Of a stretch of 64,000 nt of DNA, positions 12,155-21,700 are shown piece by piece; position 1 is the first letter of the stretch; each line of letters begins with the position of its first letter. The DNA is from Candidatus Melainabacteria bacterium (GTDB taxonomy: Bacteria; Cyanobacteriota; Vampirovibrionia; Gastranaerophilales; Gastranaerophilaceae): contig CP091731.1 in the NCBI GenBank assembly GCA_022009935.1, forward strand, positions 930,001 through 994,000, read 5' to 3'. The notes below the pieces were generated by a model. That model worked only from the letters and a program-made list of their open reading frames with translations, was not told the DNA's origin and searched no databases. The position numbers were made by a program, and so were the translations under genes.

Positions 12155-12193
12155 AAAAAAACAGGAGAGCCTCCCTAGTAAACCTCTCCCGGT
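12155..12193 (-). terminator. Probable Rho-independent terminator of the 55-residue gene (within repeat copy 2)
   Basis: On the minus strand, about 30 nt after the stop at 12224, a GGAGAG / CTCTCC stem with a 14-nt loop is followed by TGTTTTTTTT. The same block is present in copy 1 (9139-9263), but substitutions there spoil the stem. Confidence 0.55.
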
Positions 12194-12277
12194 GCCATTT
12201 CATGATATTTGCACAGTAACGTGTTAAACAAAATTATCAAGTAACAAAGCTTTTTTCTGTTTATATAAATCGTCAAG
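12155..12277. repeat. Direct repeat, copy 2 (intact gene end)
   Basis: This is the counterpart of 9139-9263. Here the sequence is functional-looking: it contains the last ~17 codons, stop and terminator of the small minus-strand coiled-coil gene. The two copies are in the same orientation, so recombination between them would delete the intervening TcmP/DUF5131 segment. Confidence 0.75.
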
Positions 12278-12391
12278 TTTTTTCTGATTTTGGATTTCTT
12301 CAACAAGTTTTAGGTACTCAATTTTCTGCAACTCTATTTCATGTCGTTTTTCTTCTAGTTTAATCTCTAATGAAATAATTTTATCGTTCAT
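12224..12391 (-). CDS. Small coiled-coil protein (55 residues)
   Basis: The open frame begins MNDKIISLEIKLEEKRHEIE and continues with EYLKLVEEIQNQKK and DLYKQKKALLLDNFV. It is almost entirely charged helix with heptad-like leucine/isoleucine spacing, so a coiled coil is likely. It is too short to assign. The terminator just downstream and the presence of a decayed second copy of its 3' end at 9139-9263 support it as a real gene. It is divergent from the serine recombinase, whose promoter region lies 150-200 nt away. It could be a recombinase accessory factor or a small regulator; nothing in the sequence decides this. Confidence 0.55.
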   Translation of the reverse strand: MNDKIISLEIKLEEKRHEIELQKIEYLKLVEEIQNQKKLDDLYKQKKALLLDNFV

Positions 12392-12536
12392 TTAGTACCT
12401 CAAATCTTGTTTGTATATTTTAATTAAAAAAATTCACTAATAATTTGCGGAGTTGTTTTTTGTGTTAGTATGAGTACGCTCAAACGAACAGTTAATTTTT
12501 GCCTGAAATTCCGTTCATAAATCTTCCAATTTACAC

Positions 12537-12588
12537 TTTACGAATGTTCGCATAAAATCTTGACTTTTTACGAATGGCGCGTTAGACT
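12537..12588 (+). promoter_or_regulatory. Recombinase promoter overlapped by 10-bp direct repeats
   Basis: A -35 TTGACT (12560-12565) and a -10 TAGACT (12583-12588) are separated by 17 nt, upstream of the recombinase start at 12621. The decamer tttacgaatg occurs at 12537-12546 and again at 12567-12576, exactly 30 bp apart, i.e. about three helical turns. The second copy lies between the -35 and -10. This suits an operator, or part of the recombinase's own site. Confidence 0.5.
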
Positions 12589-12620
12589 GTAGATGCTAAA
12601 ATTCAAGCAGGGAGATGAAT

Positions 12621-13233
12621 ATGGCGAATATCAATTCTAAAACATTTGGTTATTGTCGAGTATCATCAATAGATCAAAAAGAAGATATACAATTAGAAAT
12701 AATGTTAGATCTTGGAATAAACGAACGAGATATTTTTGTGGACAAATGTTCCGGTAAAAATTTTGATAGACCTCAATATCAAGCACTAAAAATTCAACTA
12801 AGAGAAGGTGATATTCTTGTAATCAAATCAATAGACCGCTTAGGGCGTAATTACAAACAGATTTGTGAAGAATGGCGTGAAATTACTAGAGAAATAAAAG
12901 CTAACATTAAAGTTCTTGATATGCCTGTTTTAGATACTACAAGGACAGAAGGTTTAATTGGAGAAGTTATTTCAGATATTGTGCTACAACTATTAAGCTA
13001 TGTCGCCGAACAAGAACGTGCTTTTATAAAACAAAGGCAAGCCGAAGGAATAAAACTAGCCAAAGAAAAAGGTAAACGCCTAGGGGAAACCACCCATTGA
13101 GTACCCCAAAAATTGGGATAATGTTTACAAAGTCTGGAAATCCGGTGCTATCACAGCAAGAGAAGCAATGAAACAATTGAACCTAAAACCAACAAGTTTT
13201 TATAAACTGGCTAAAAAATATAAGAACAATTAA
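12621..13233 (+). CDS. Serine recombinase of the resolvase/invertase family
   Basis: Site-specific DNA recombinase. The N-terminal catalytic domain begins FGYCRVSSIDQKEDIQLE, with the nucleophilic Ser in RVS, and contains IDRLGRNYKQI and the family's AEQERAFIKQRQAEGI helix. One indel near 13085 splits off the C-terminal part, which reads YPKNWDNVYKVWKSG and ITAREAMKQLNLKPTSFYKL. That is a normal helix-turn-helix DNA-binding tail ending at TAA 13231-13233. Total ~204 residues, typical of small resolvases and invertases, not of large serine integrases. The ATG at 12621 is chosen over 12615 because GGGAG at 12610-12614 lies 6 nt before it, while it abuts 12615. It may have mobilised or inverted nearby segments, but it is unlikely to have integrated the island into tRNA-Glu. 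Confidence 0.88.
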
Positions 13234-13253
13234 AATAAATGCCTAGGAATTCT

Positions 13254-13290
13254 ATTTTACAAAATCGAAATAATTTTAGTTTTGTAAAAT
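13254..13290. promoter_or_regulatory. Perfect 11-bp inverted repeat in intergenic region
   Basis: ATTTTACAAAA (13254-13264) and TTTTGTAAAAT (13280-13290) form a perfect palindrome with a 15-nt centre, followed by more TTTTGCAAAA-like palindromic sequence to about 13312. It lies between the recombinase and the DUF4143 ATPase. It could be an operator, or the AT-rich terminator of the recombinase gene. Confidence 0.4.
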
Positions 13291-13356
13291 GTGTTTTGCA
13301 TTTTGCAAAATCATTCTTTAACTTAAGTTTTAACACCTAAAAAACAGGCTTACATA

Positions 13357-13385
13357 TTGACTTTTGGAGAAAAAGTGATTAAAAT
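13357..13385 (+). promoter_or_regulatory. Sigma-70-type promoter of the DUF4143 ATPase
   Basis: TTGACT (13357-13362), a 17-nt spacer, and TAAAAT (13380-13385) stand 40 nt before the ATG. The preceding tacatattgac also precedes the Bro-N promoter near 16185, so the two island genes may share control. Confidence 0.5.
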
Positions 13386-13424
13386 AAAATTACATTTTAG
13401 ATTTATCACAAATAAGGTGCAAAT

Positions 13425-14634
13425 ATGTATATTAAAAGAACTTCAGAAGATGTAATTAAAAAATTATCAAAGCAGTTTAAAGTAGTTTTAGTAACAGGTG
13501 CAAGACAAGTTGGAAAAAGCACTTTATTAAAACATTGCGACGAAAATAGAAATTATGTATCTTTAGATGATTTATCCGAAAGAGAACTTGCTATTAATGA
13601 ACCGAAATTATTTTTAGAAACTCACAAAACTCCATTGATTATTGACGAAATACAATATGCCCCAAATCTTTTGTCTTATATAAAACTAATTGTTGATAAG
13701 TCAGATAAAAAGGGCAATATTGGTTGACGGGGTCTCAACAGTTTCATTTAATGAAAAATGTATCAGAATCACTTGCCGGTAGAGTTGGAATTTTAGATTT
13801 GATGGGCTTATCATTAGCTGAATTATCTCAAATTCCTAATAATAAGCCGTTCTTTCCAGATTTAGAATACATTGAAAAAAGAAGAGAAAATCATAAAAAT
13901 TATTCAACATCTGATATCTTTAAAATTATATATAACGGTTCTTTCCCGGCCTTAAACAACCAAGATGAATTTCAAGACAGGAATGCTTTTTATAGTGCCT
14001 ATATAAGAACGTATATTGAACGAGATATCAGAGATTTATCTTCAATATCAAATGAAATGAAGTTTTTGAATTTTATCCGTGTTGTTGCAGCAAGAACAGG
14101 ACAAGTTTTAAAATATTCAGAATTAGCAAATGCCGTAGATATATCAGAACCTACTGCAAAAACTTGGCTATCAGTTTTGGTATCGTCTAATATTGTGTAT
14201 CTTTTAGAGCCTTATTATCGTAATATAACAAAAAGAATGACAAAAAATGCCTAAAATATATTTTCTTGATACAGGCTTATGCTCATATTTAACAGGTTGG
14301 TCTAGTCCTGAAGTTATTGAAAAAGGTGCTATGAATGGAGCATTTTTTGAAACATTTGTAGTATCTGAAATTTTAAAAAGTTATAGACATAATGGCGAAA
14401 GACCTTTGATATATTGGTATAGAGATACTCAACAAAAAAGAAATTGATTTGCTTATTGAACGTGATGGGAAACTTCATCCTATTGAAATAAAATTAACCT
14501 CTAATCCTAACAAATCAATGTTAAAACATTTTAAGGTATTGGATAATCAAGGTTATGGTGGGTTAATTTGTATGAGAGAATCTGATATTCCTTTGACTGA
14601 AGATGTTAGTGCAATCCCTATTAGTTATATTTAA
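13425..14634 (+). CDS. AAA ATPase with DUF4143 C-terminal domain (frameshifted)
   Basis: P-loop ATPase of the widespread AAA_14/DUF4143 family. Walker A reads VTGARQVGKSTLLKH, Walker B reads PLIIDEIQYAPNLLSYIKL, and the sensor/DUF4143 start reads LTGSQQFHLMKNVSESLAGR. The DUF4143 part includes YIRTYIERDIRDLSSI and the winged-helix-like SELANAVDISEPTAKTWLS. The C-terminus has a PD-(D/E)xK-like block: KEIDLLIERDGKLHPIEIKL. Three indels (near 13725, 14250, 14440) split a single ~403-residue protein. These ATPases are common as single genes in accessory DNA of AT-rich anaerobes; a link to toxin-antitoxin or defence behaviour has been suggested for relatives, but their activity is not settled. It has its own promoter and no tight operon partner. 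Confidence 0.85.
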
Positions 14635-14640
14635 GCAAAC

Positions 14641-16026
14641 ATGTTAGTAGTTTATGTTTAACCAAAGATACTTTATCAAATATATTGATAGATTTATTGA
14701 TATTAGATAGGATATGAATATGAAAAATCTTTTGATACTGTAAAGAATATAAATAAATTATCTGGTTTATTTTTTGCCAAGAGGAGTTTTTTTACTAATT
14801 CAATATGCTAACGATGAAACGATTAAAGATTTGCTTATATATTTAATTTATTTAGTTCAAGAGATTGTGGTGGCAGATTGTTTTTTTCTTGGATTGCAGT
14901 ATATCGTGGAAGGAAAATCTTTTAAAACTGTTAATGTTTGATTTTTATACTGATGATATTTCCGACAATGATGAATTTCAAGCAAAAAATTATTTACGTC
15001 AGTACATTATTACTCATATAAACTGTATTGCCGCTTGTTATGAAAGCTACTATTTCCCTCAAGATTTTTCAAATGGAACAGAAGATGCTAATGTAATTAA
15101 GGAAGTTCGTAAGATTTGCAATGTTGATATAAGTCCTATTTTTAAAGCAAAACCGTTATCTTCAGCACAAAAATCCGATATTATACAAATGATAATTGAT
15201 AATTTTATGAAAAATGGGTTTTATTATGCAATCTCGATGGGTGATGGAAAAGAATATAATTACCAATTAGATGACTATTATGAAAATAAACAAGAAGAAA
15301 AAGTACCAATAGAAGGAGATGCTGTAGAAGAACAACAAGAAGAAGAACGACTACAAGAGCAAGCACGGCAACAAGAAATAGCGAAACAGATTGTATTAGA
15401 TGAAGCTTATGAAAATCTAGTTAATACTAGTGAGCAAAAGAGAATATATAAGTATGAAGTAATCTTCGATAAAAAAGCTGATGAGTTTGACAAAGTTAAA
15501 ACCAAAAGAACTGTATGCAACTTAGTAAACAAAGAGCGTGATTCATACATTATTGATGATAGCACGGGATTAAAGCTTAATATCGGTAAAAGAATAACAA
15601 GTTTTGCCAAAATCGATAAAAATGGAACGATAAAATTTTTCAACAATTCTTATAATACATTTAAAACTAGCCATGAAAGAATTATTAAAATTGTTACATT
15701 TAAACCTACTCAATGTCACTGGTGCGCTCCAAACAAAGAAACTAGAAATGAGAAAATTAAATGTACTAATTGTCACAAATTATTATACGAACTAGATAAC
15801 TTGATGAAGACTAATAGTATTGAAAAGGTTGATTTTAATAAACGAATATCTTCAATTGATTTTACTAAAGCTAAAAACCTAGCAGATTTAAGAAAGAAGA
15901 GAAAAAAATGCAGTTGTATCGTACTTGAAACAATATGAATCTCAAATTACAGATAAAAAGAAGATTGAACAAATAAAAGAACTTGCAGAAAAAAGTTTTA
16001 GCACTTCTGAAGAGCTTAAAAACTGA
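14641..16026 (+). CDS. Hypothetical zinc-ribbon protein with coiled-coil segment (frameshifted)
   Basis: I do not recognise the family. From 14865 the frame is open to about 15938. Upstream, joined frames give plausible protein (KNINKLSGLFFAK, LIQYANDETIKDLLIYL, LGLQYIVEGKSFKTV), so the gene probably begins near 14641; the exact start is not clear. Visible parts are a helical N-terminal half, a Glu/Gln-rich coiled coil (EEQQEEERLQEQARQQEI, about 15320-15380), and a C-terminal CHWC...CTNC zinc ribbon (about 15710-15780), both pairs C-x2-C. After an indel near 15905 the reading continues VVSYLKQYESQITDKKKIEQ to TGA 16024-16026. Zinc ribbon plus coiled coil suggests nucleic-acid or protein binding. 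It lies among defence and mobile genes, so an accessory function is likely, but this is only context. Confidence 0.5.
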
Positions 16027-16188
16027 TATAAAGAAGGACAATTTTAATAAAATTTAACAAATATAGTATAAATTAATCCAAAACAAACTACCCCAAGAAG
16101 CAAATAAGAAAATGGATAATTTAATCTTTGGAACTTAAATATGTACTTAATGACAAAATCAAATATCCGAGAAATTTTGTTTTACATA

Positions 16189-16217
16189 TTGACAATGTGA
16201 ACTTACTTTAATAGCAT
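16189..16217 (+). promoter_or_regulatory. Candidate promoter of the Bro-N gene
   Basis: TTGACA (16189-16194) is followed after 17 nt by TAGCAT (16212-16217), 21 nt before the ATG at 16239. The -10 match is weak. Confidence 0.3.
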
Positions 16218-16238
16218 GAATACAATAGGAGATTTGAA

Positions 16239-17082
16239 ATGGGCGAAGATTTAACTTTATTTGAAGATAAACAGATTAGGCATATTTATGATGAAGAAAA
16301 AGAAGTATATTATTTTTTCAGTTATAGATATTGTTGCAATTTTAATTGAAAAGGATTATCAATCAGCAAGAAAATACTGGAAAGTATTAAAGGGAAGGCT
16401 TTTTAAAAGAAGGGTTTAATGAACTGGTAACAAATTGTTACCAGTTGAAATTACAAGCTGATGACGGGAAAATGCGTAAAACTGATGTTGCTGATATCAA
16501 GACAATTTTTCGTATAATCCAGTCTATTCCGTCTAAGAAAGCTGAACCAATTAAACAATGGTTGGCTAAAGTCGGTCAAGAACGTGTTCAAGAGATGGCA
16601 GACCCTTCAAAAGCGATTGATAGGGCAAGAGAAACTTACCAAAAGCTTGGTCGTTCTGAAAAGTGGATTCAGCAACGAATGACTGGTCAAGAAACAAGAA
16701 ACAAATTGACTGATTACTGGAAAGACCACGATATTGCAGAGGGTGAAGAATATGCTATTTTAACGAACATTATTCACCAAGAATGGTCTGGATTGTCTGT
16801 AAAAGAACACAAAGATTTGAAGGGGTTAAAATCACAAAATCTTAGAGACCACATGTCAGAAGCAGAATTGATTTTTACGGCTTTAGCAGAATTATCAACC
16901 AGACAAATTGCAGAGACTGAAAACGCAACCGGCATGGAAGAAAATAAAAATCTGCTAAACGTGGCGGTAAAATTGCCAAAGAGGCAAAAGAAAAGTTGGA
17001 ATTAGAAACGGGAAAGAAAGTTGTAACTGATAGCAATTTCCTTCTAAATAAGCAACCTAAACAGATTAAGGGAAAAGATTAA
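16239..17082 (+). CDS. Bro-N / DinD-like phage antirepressor-type protein (frameshifted)
   Basis: The opening LTLFEDKQIRHIYDEEKE and then SVIDIVAILIEKDYQSARKYW match the Bro-N domain, a DNA-binding fold of phage antirepressors and of DinD-type proteins. The middle (ETDVADIKTIFRIIQSI-like, here TDVADIKTIFRIIQSIPS; then AEPIKQWLAKVGQERVQE; then WSGLSVKEHKDLKGLK) and the C-terminus (KRGGKIAKEAKEKLELETG) follow the usual arrangement of the ~280-residue bacterial version. Indels near 16315, 16400 and 16950 break it. The start ATG has AGGAG about 8 nt upstream (16228-16232). Such proteins are found on prophages and islands. It is the last gene before the tRNA-Glu fragment, i.e. at the island edge, and probably acts in SOS- or phage-linked regulation. 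Confidence 0.8.
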
Positions 17083-17169
17083 ATTCTTTATTAGTTTTTA
17101 CTACTTGATAAAAGAGAGCAATTAATGTATCATACAAATATAATTGCTGTATTTTTTAGTGCAGAGTTG

Positions 17170-17190
17170 AAGACGGTTTTGACCGTCTTT
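17170..17190 (+). terminator. Hairpin after the Bro-N gene
   Basis: AAGACGG (17170-17176) pairs with CCGTCTT across a short TTTTGA loop. The following TTCATCATTTTA is only moderately T-rich, so termination strength is uncertain. Confidence 0.4.
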
Positions 17191-17348
17191 CATCATTTTA
17201 GGGCATATATTTAGTAATGGCAACAAAATGGTAAGAAAAAGTTCACACAAATTAACCTAGTAAAATCAGTATAAAAATGCTGATTAATTGTGTTAAATCG
17301 GTAAAATTTTTAACCCAAATAACGCCTAAAAAAGAGACAAATGCAATG

Positions 17349-17392
17349 CTTTCACGGTGTAGACAGCGATTCGAATTCGCTTGGGGGTACCA
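17349..17392 (+). tRNA. 3' fragment of a tRNA-Glu gene (probable attachment site)
   Basis: Read in order: the anticodon loop CTTTCAC (17349-17355, anticodon TTC) as in bacterial tRNA-Glu; the 3' anticodon-stem strand GGTGT; AGAC; a perfect T arm AGCGA-TTCGAAT-TCGCT (17365-17381); a 7-nt acceptor strand TGGGGGT; discriminator A; and CCA (to 17392). Upstream of the anticodon loop the sequence cannot form the 5' stem, the D arm or the acceptor partner (ACCCCCA is absent). This is therefore not a functional tRNA but the duplicated 3' end left by integration of an element into a tRNA-Glu gene. The intact gene should be at the other end of the island, left of the window. Confidence 0.8.
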
Positions 17393-17396
17393 TTTA

Positions 17397-17628
17397 TTAT
17401 TTTTAGCCAATTTGGCTAGTTCATAAAAGACAGGTTTGAGCTCCACAAGGAGCTTTTCGTCTTCAAGACCGCGTTCGATTGCACTAAATTTAAATTTATC
17501 AACATTCTCTTTTTTAGATTATTTGTTCCTTTCAACAGTGTTGATTCATCTTTACATAGTTCGATTAAATCTTGTGCAAAAGTATTTCTTTCTTCACCAG
17601 CTTTATTTTTTGCATCAATTGGTATCAT
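17397..17628 (-). CDS. Small hypothetical protein coupled to the CDGSH gene (frameshifted)
   Basis: The ATG at 17628 overlaps the CDGSH stop by one base (TAATG), so translation is probably coupled. The N-terminus reads MIPIDAKNKAGEERNTFAQD. After an A-run indel near 17515 the frame continues VDKFKFSAIERGLEDEKLL and ELKPVFYELAKLAK. The stop is uncertain: with one more A in the run, a TAATAA closes it at about 17397, five bases from the tRNA-Glu fragment. The present frame instead runs on through the antisense of the tRNA, which is not credible protein. About 75 residues, mostly helical, function not recognised. It marks the chromosomal side of the island boundary. Confidence 0.45.
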
Positions 17629-18326
17629 TATAACCTTTCGTAGCCGGCTTTAAATTTAATATCTATATGACTGCCATCACAAAAAGGTTTATTTTTTGAA
17701 GCACCACAACGACATATCGTTTGGCGATTACGAATTTCATAACTTATACCTTCTTCATTTTCAATTCTTATCCCACCTTTTAACCCATATATAGGTCCGC
17801 TTAATTTCATCCAATTATCTTCAAGCAATTCTAAAGTTTTTTCCAAATTTGCTTCACAAACTTTACCATTTTTGTTAAAAACAATCAGTCTTCCGGCAGG
17901 ACAAGCATTAATTTCATCTATTGCAATTTGATTTTTATGCTCATCGTTTTCCATTATAAAATTCCAAATATCGCCATTTTGATGACAAAATCTGGCTCCG
18001 GCACAATAAATTTCATTGTCTTTCAAGACTAAGTTTGGTCCTATATATGTTTTTGCATTTTTTAATATCGGTTCAAACGGAGCATTTAAAGTTCCATCAA
18101 ACTTAAATGTTATATGAGCGCCGTCACAATATGGTGCATTTTTTGACTTACCGCATCTGCATAGTGACTGTGGCTCAGTTTTTATTTCAAATACTTTTCC
18201 ATTGTCATATTTAAATGCCACACCGTTTTCATCAGAAATAATATATTTTAAAGTTATTTTCTTTATCCCATAAACCAAATAAGGACTGTTTCTTGTAACT
18301 TTTATATAAATTTCTTTATCTTTCAT
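17628..18326 (-). CDS. CDGSH iron-sulfur domain protein
   Basis: 232 residues, uninterrupted. Two CDGSH-type [2Fe-2S] motifs are visible: CRCGKSKNAPYCDGAH in the N-terminal third and CRCGASKNKPFCDGSH near the C-terminus, each with the 3-Cys-1-His ligand set. Between them the block YCAGARFCH ... INACPAGRL resembles the Fer4_19 / divergent 4Fe-4S mono-cluster domain that accompanies CDGSH motifs in bacterial proteins. Redox or iron-sulfur cluster handling is therefore likely, in the cytoplasm since there is no signal peptide. This is the first chromosomal gene beyond the island edge. Confidence 0.85.
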   Translation of the reverse strand: MKDKEIYIKVTRNSPYLVYGIKKITLKYIISDENGVAFKYDNGKVFEIKTEPQSLCRCGKSKNAPYCDGAHITFKFDGTLNAPFEPILKNAKTYIGPNLVLKDNEIYCAGARFCHQNGDIWNFIMENDEHKNQIAIDEINACPAGRLIVFNKNGKVCEANLEKTLELLEDNWMKLSGPIYGLKGGIRIENEEGISYEIRNRQTICRCGASKNKPFCDGSHIDIKFKAGYERL

Positions 18327-18393
18327 AATTTATGTAATAAATAAAATTATTAAAAAGTACAATCAACGGTTTACTTATTTTTATGGTTATTTA

Positions 18394-18790
18394 TTATTTT
18401 TTCACAATGTTTTCACCATGAACATCTCTTGCTGATATATCATTTTGAATTGATGTCATCAAATTCATAAACAATATTTTATTTTTATCGCTATCATCAA
18501 GATCTACGAATTTCAAACCGGCTTTATTGTTTTCAACTCTGACAACTTCAACCTTTGGTGAAACTTTTATATCGTTATATTCAAGATTTACAATGAATTG
18601 ATTCCCAAGTTTCAAATCTCCATTGTGTTCAATAGCCAAACCACCTTTTGAAATATCAATTATTGATTTAACCTTGTCTGATTGTTTTGAAGAAACAAGA
18701 ACTAAGTTATTATCTTTATTTATTTCTTTAACAGTAAATCTTATATGATTTCTTTTTGTTGGTTTGTAAGTTGATTTATCAATATCACGG
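18394..18790 (-). other. C-terminal PilZ-like domain of the adhesin
   Basis: The end of the adhesin carries KRNHIRFTVKEI, then DISKGGLAIEHNG, then a beta-rich stretch ending AGLKFVDLDDSDKNKILFMN. The R-x3-R-like and (D/N)xSxxG elements and the order of strands fit PilZ, a c-di-GMP-binding domain normally found in cytoplasmic proteins. In a TPS passenger this part would be periplasmic during export or exposed outside, so either it is a c-di-GMP-independent PilZ fold or the C-terminus stays inside. Confidence 0.65.
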
Positions 18791-21700
18791 AATTCATCCG
18801 TTGCTGTTGTTTTTTGGATTTTATCCTCTTTATAAGTCAAACGATAGAAACTGTTTTCTGTTCTAGGAAGATTGACAACTTCATAAGGATTGTATACAAC
18901 AACCGGAGCCATTGACTCAAGCACTATAAGATTACCCATACTCAAAGCAAATGAACCTGTAAGTCTTGTATACATTTGTGAAGTTACCGGTATATTATAG
19001 ATATCAGAAATATTTCTATAATAATCATTATCAACAATAGCAAGCCATCTGTATACTCCAGGGTCTATTGCTCTTCCGCCGCCATAGGAGAATCTGTCAC
19101 CGTTTCTAAATTCACCATAGTTTGTTATGAATGCATCATTGATTTTCAACTCCAAGTCTTTAGTATCAACATAAGCGTTGTCTGAATAGAAGTGTTTTAA
19201 AAGCATACCTCTATTTTCATTGACTAAATGTTGTGTTGAAGAATTTAAAGATAATGTTACATCTTTTGCTTTATACACGGTGTTTTTAAATCCAATCGGA
19301 TTGCCAAATATTTCATAAGTTTCAATAACTTCTTGCGGATTATAATTGCGAATGTTTGTATTTGCACCAACAGCAGCAACATTATCAGGTGTTACCCCAT
19401 GGATATCAAATGAAAGTTTATCACCGTTTCCAACAGTATTAAAACCTTTAGCTTTGTTTGTTTTAGCTGCATTTGGGTCAAAAATATCATTTGCATAAGT
19501 TCTTCCGTTTTTAGCATCAAAACCGTTTGGTCGCTTAGCATTTGATACATTTGAGCTTGCAGCATCATAAGCGTGAGCAATTATATTATCTGCTATCAAT
19601 GTTACATCTGTTTTATTAGGGTCTTTTGAACCTTTTACATAAGCATTATAAATATTTAAAGTAGAATCTCCTAAAATAGTTCCTGAAGAAGGAGTTACGT
19701 CAAGAACTTCAATATGCACTGTTTCCGGAGAAACAGAAGAAAGTTCTATTTTATCGTGAGGATATAAGATATCATCATTTTTGTCAGCGAAGTTTGAAGT
19801 CAAGCCTAAATCGTAGATTGTAAGGTTTTTGCCTCTGTTCACTATTTTTAAATCTTTTCCTGCTGTAAGTTCACGAATTACAGTGTTACCTGCAAAATCA
19901 AGGTTCATATTACCACGTTTTGTAATAAGTTGCCAAATGTTATCAGACTTACCTAAACCTCTTATGTATAAATCGTTTTCTGCTTCAAAGCTGACAGAAC
20001 CGCCTTCTAATTGATTATATGTCAACACTCTTGAAGAGGTTCCTATATTATCGCTTGAAATAACCGATATGTTTCGTCCTTGAATATTTGGTTTTGATAT
20101 ATCAGAAGCAGCGTTTATCACTGAATATCCGTGATAATAAGGCTCATTGTTAATATCAGGTGAAGCCAAATCAGCTTGTTTCCAATCTGCAACAGTCAGC
20201 ATCACATTGCCATCACTTACAATACTATCTATATTCAAGTTAGAATCTTTTGCTCGTACGTTTATTAAGGCATTGTTTGAATTTTGAGCTTTCAAATTAA
20301 CTTTGCCATTTACGTTTACATTTATAGATTCTGTGTAATCACGAGTTGAAGCGTTCACTCCAAAACCTGATTCTTTGCCTGAAATGTTGTGAGTGTCTTT
20401 ACCGATGTTGCCGTTTGTTACTTTTGCTATAAAATCTTTACCTGTTTTTATCAATGTTTTATAAGATGATCTCGATTTCCTAAATCGTGATTTTGATTTT
20501 TATTAACTGTATCGGTATCAATAATTCCGTTTAAAATATTGCCGTTTGTTTGATTTATTTGTACATTACCGTTTGAAGCAGTTATATAATTATCATTTGA
20601 ACTTGCATATTCACCAATTACAATATCTGAATTCTCGTTTGTGATTATTATGTTTTGATTTTCTGCTTTTATCAAACCGTCAATATCAATTCCGGCTTCT
20701 GAATTTGTTCCTTTATTATTTATAAGGATATCACCATTATTATTTGTAATTTTTCCATCAACTGTAAGAAGTATTTTTGAACTTTCAGATGTGTTGTTGT
20801 TTTCGATATTTGTAACGCCTTTTTTATTCAACACATTACCTGAAATTTCAATACCGTTTTCGCCTGTATTTATAATATTATTTCTACCTTGGTTGTTTTC
20901 AACCGTTCCTGATATCAAAATTTTATTTGAAGTATTGTTTATATTAAGGTTTCCATTGTTATTTGAAACAGTTCCCGAAACTTTTGTACCTTGTTTACCA
21001 TTGTTTGAAATTGTTGTATTACCGTTTTTGTTTTTAACAAGTCCGATAATGTCAATTCCGCTTGAAGCTCCTTCGTTTGTGTTGGTAATCAAGGTATTTC
21101 CTTTTTCAGTCAAAACATTTCCAGAAATATTTAATATACTGTCAGCATTATTTGTCAACAAAGTGTTGTTTGAAGCATTTGTTGACTTGTTAGTAACTAT
21201 TTCCGCTTATATCAAAAGCACCCTTGTTATTAACTATGTCAATAATGCCTTTATCACTTATGATATTACCTGAAACAGCCAAACCGTCTGTTTCACCGTT
21301 GTTAGTGATTAATGTTTTTCCAACACCATAATTGTAAATTGTTCCTGCAACAATAATGCCTGAAGCATCTTGAGTATTATTAATTATAATATTTTTATTT
21401 GAAGTTTTGTTGTTTTCATTGATTTTGACAACACCGCTTGAAGCAATATCAATTAAACCTTTTTCAGAATTTATATTAATATCGCCCAATTCACCTTCAA
21501 CGTTGCCTTCAACAAGGACACCATTTGTACCTTTATTTTTTATATCAATATTTCCAGCAAGGTTATTAACAAGACCGCCTTGTGAAATTTTTTACGCTTG
21601 AAGCATTTGTGTTTTGGTTGTCAATTTCTATTGTTTTGTTGCCTCGACCACGAATTACACCTTTAATTTCAATGCCTGCATTACCATTATTCACAAGTTT

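Noticed and set aside
12621..13233. Serine recombinase as the integrase of the tRNA-Glu island
   Set aside because: It is a ~204-residue resolvase/invertase type. Integration into tRNA genes is typical of tyrosine integrases, expected outside the window.
17252..17446. Minus-strand reading running through the tRNA-Glu fragment
   Set aside because: Only its first ~20 residues continue the small protein from 17628; the rest is antisense tRNA and intergenic sequence.
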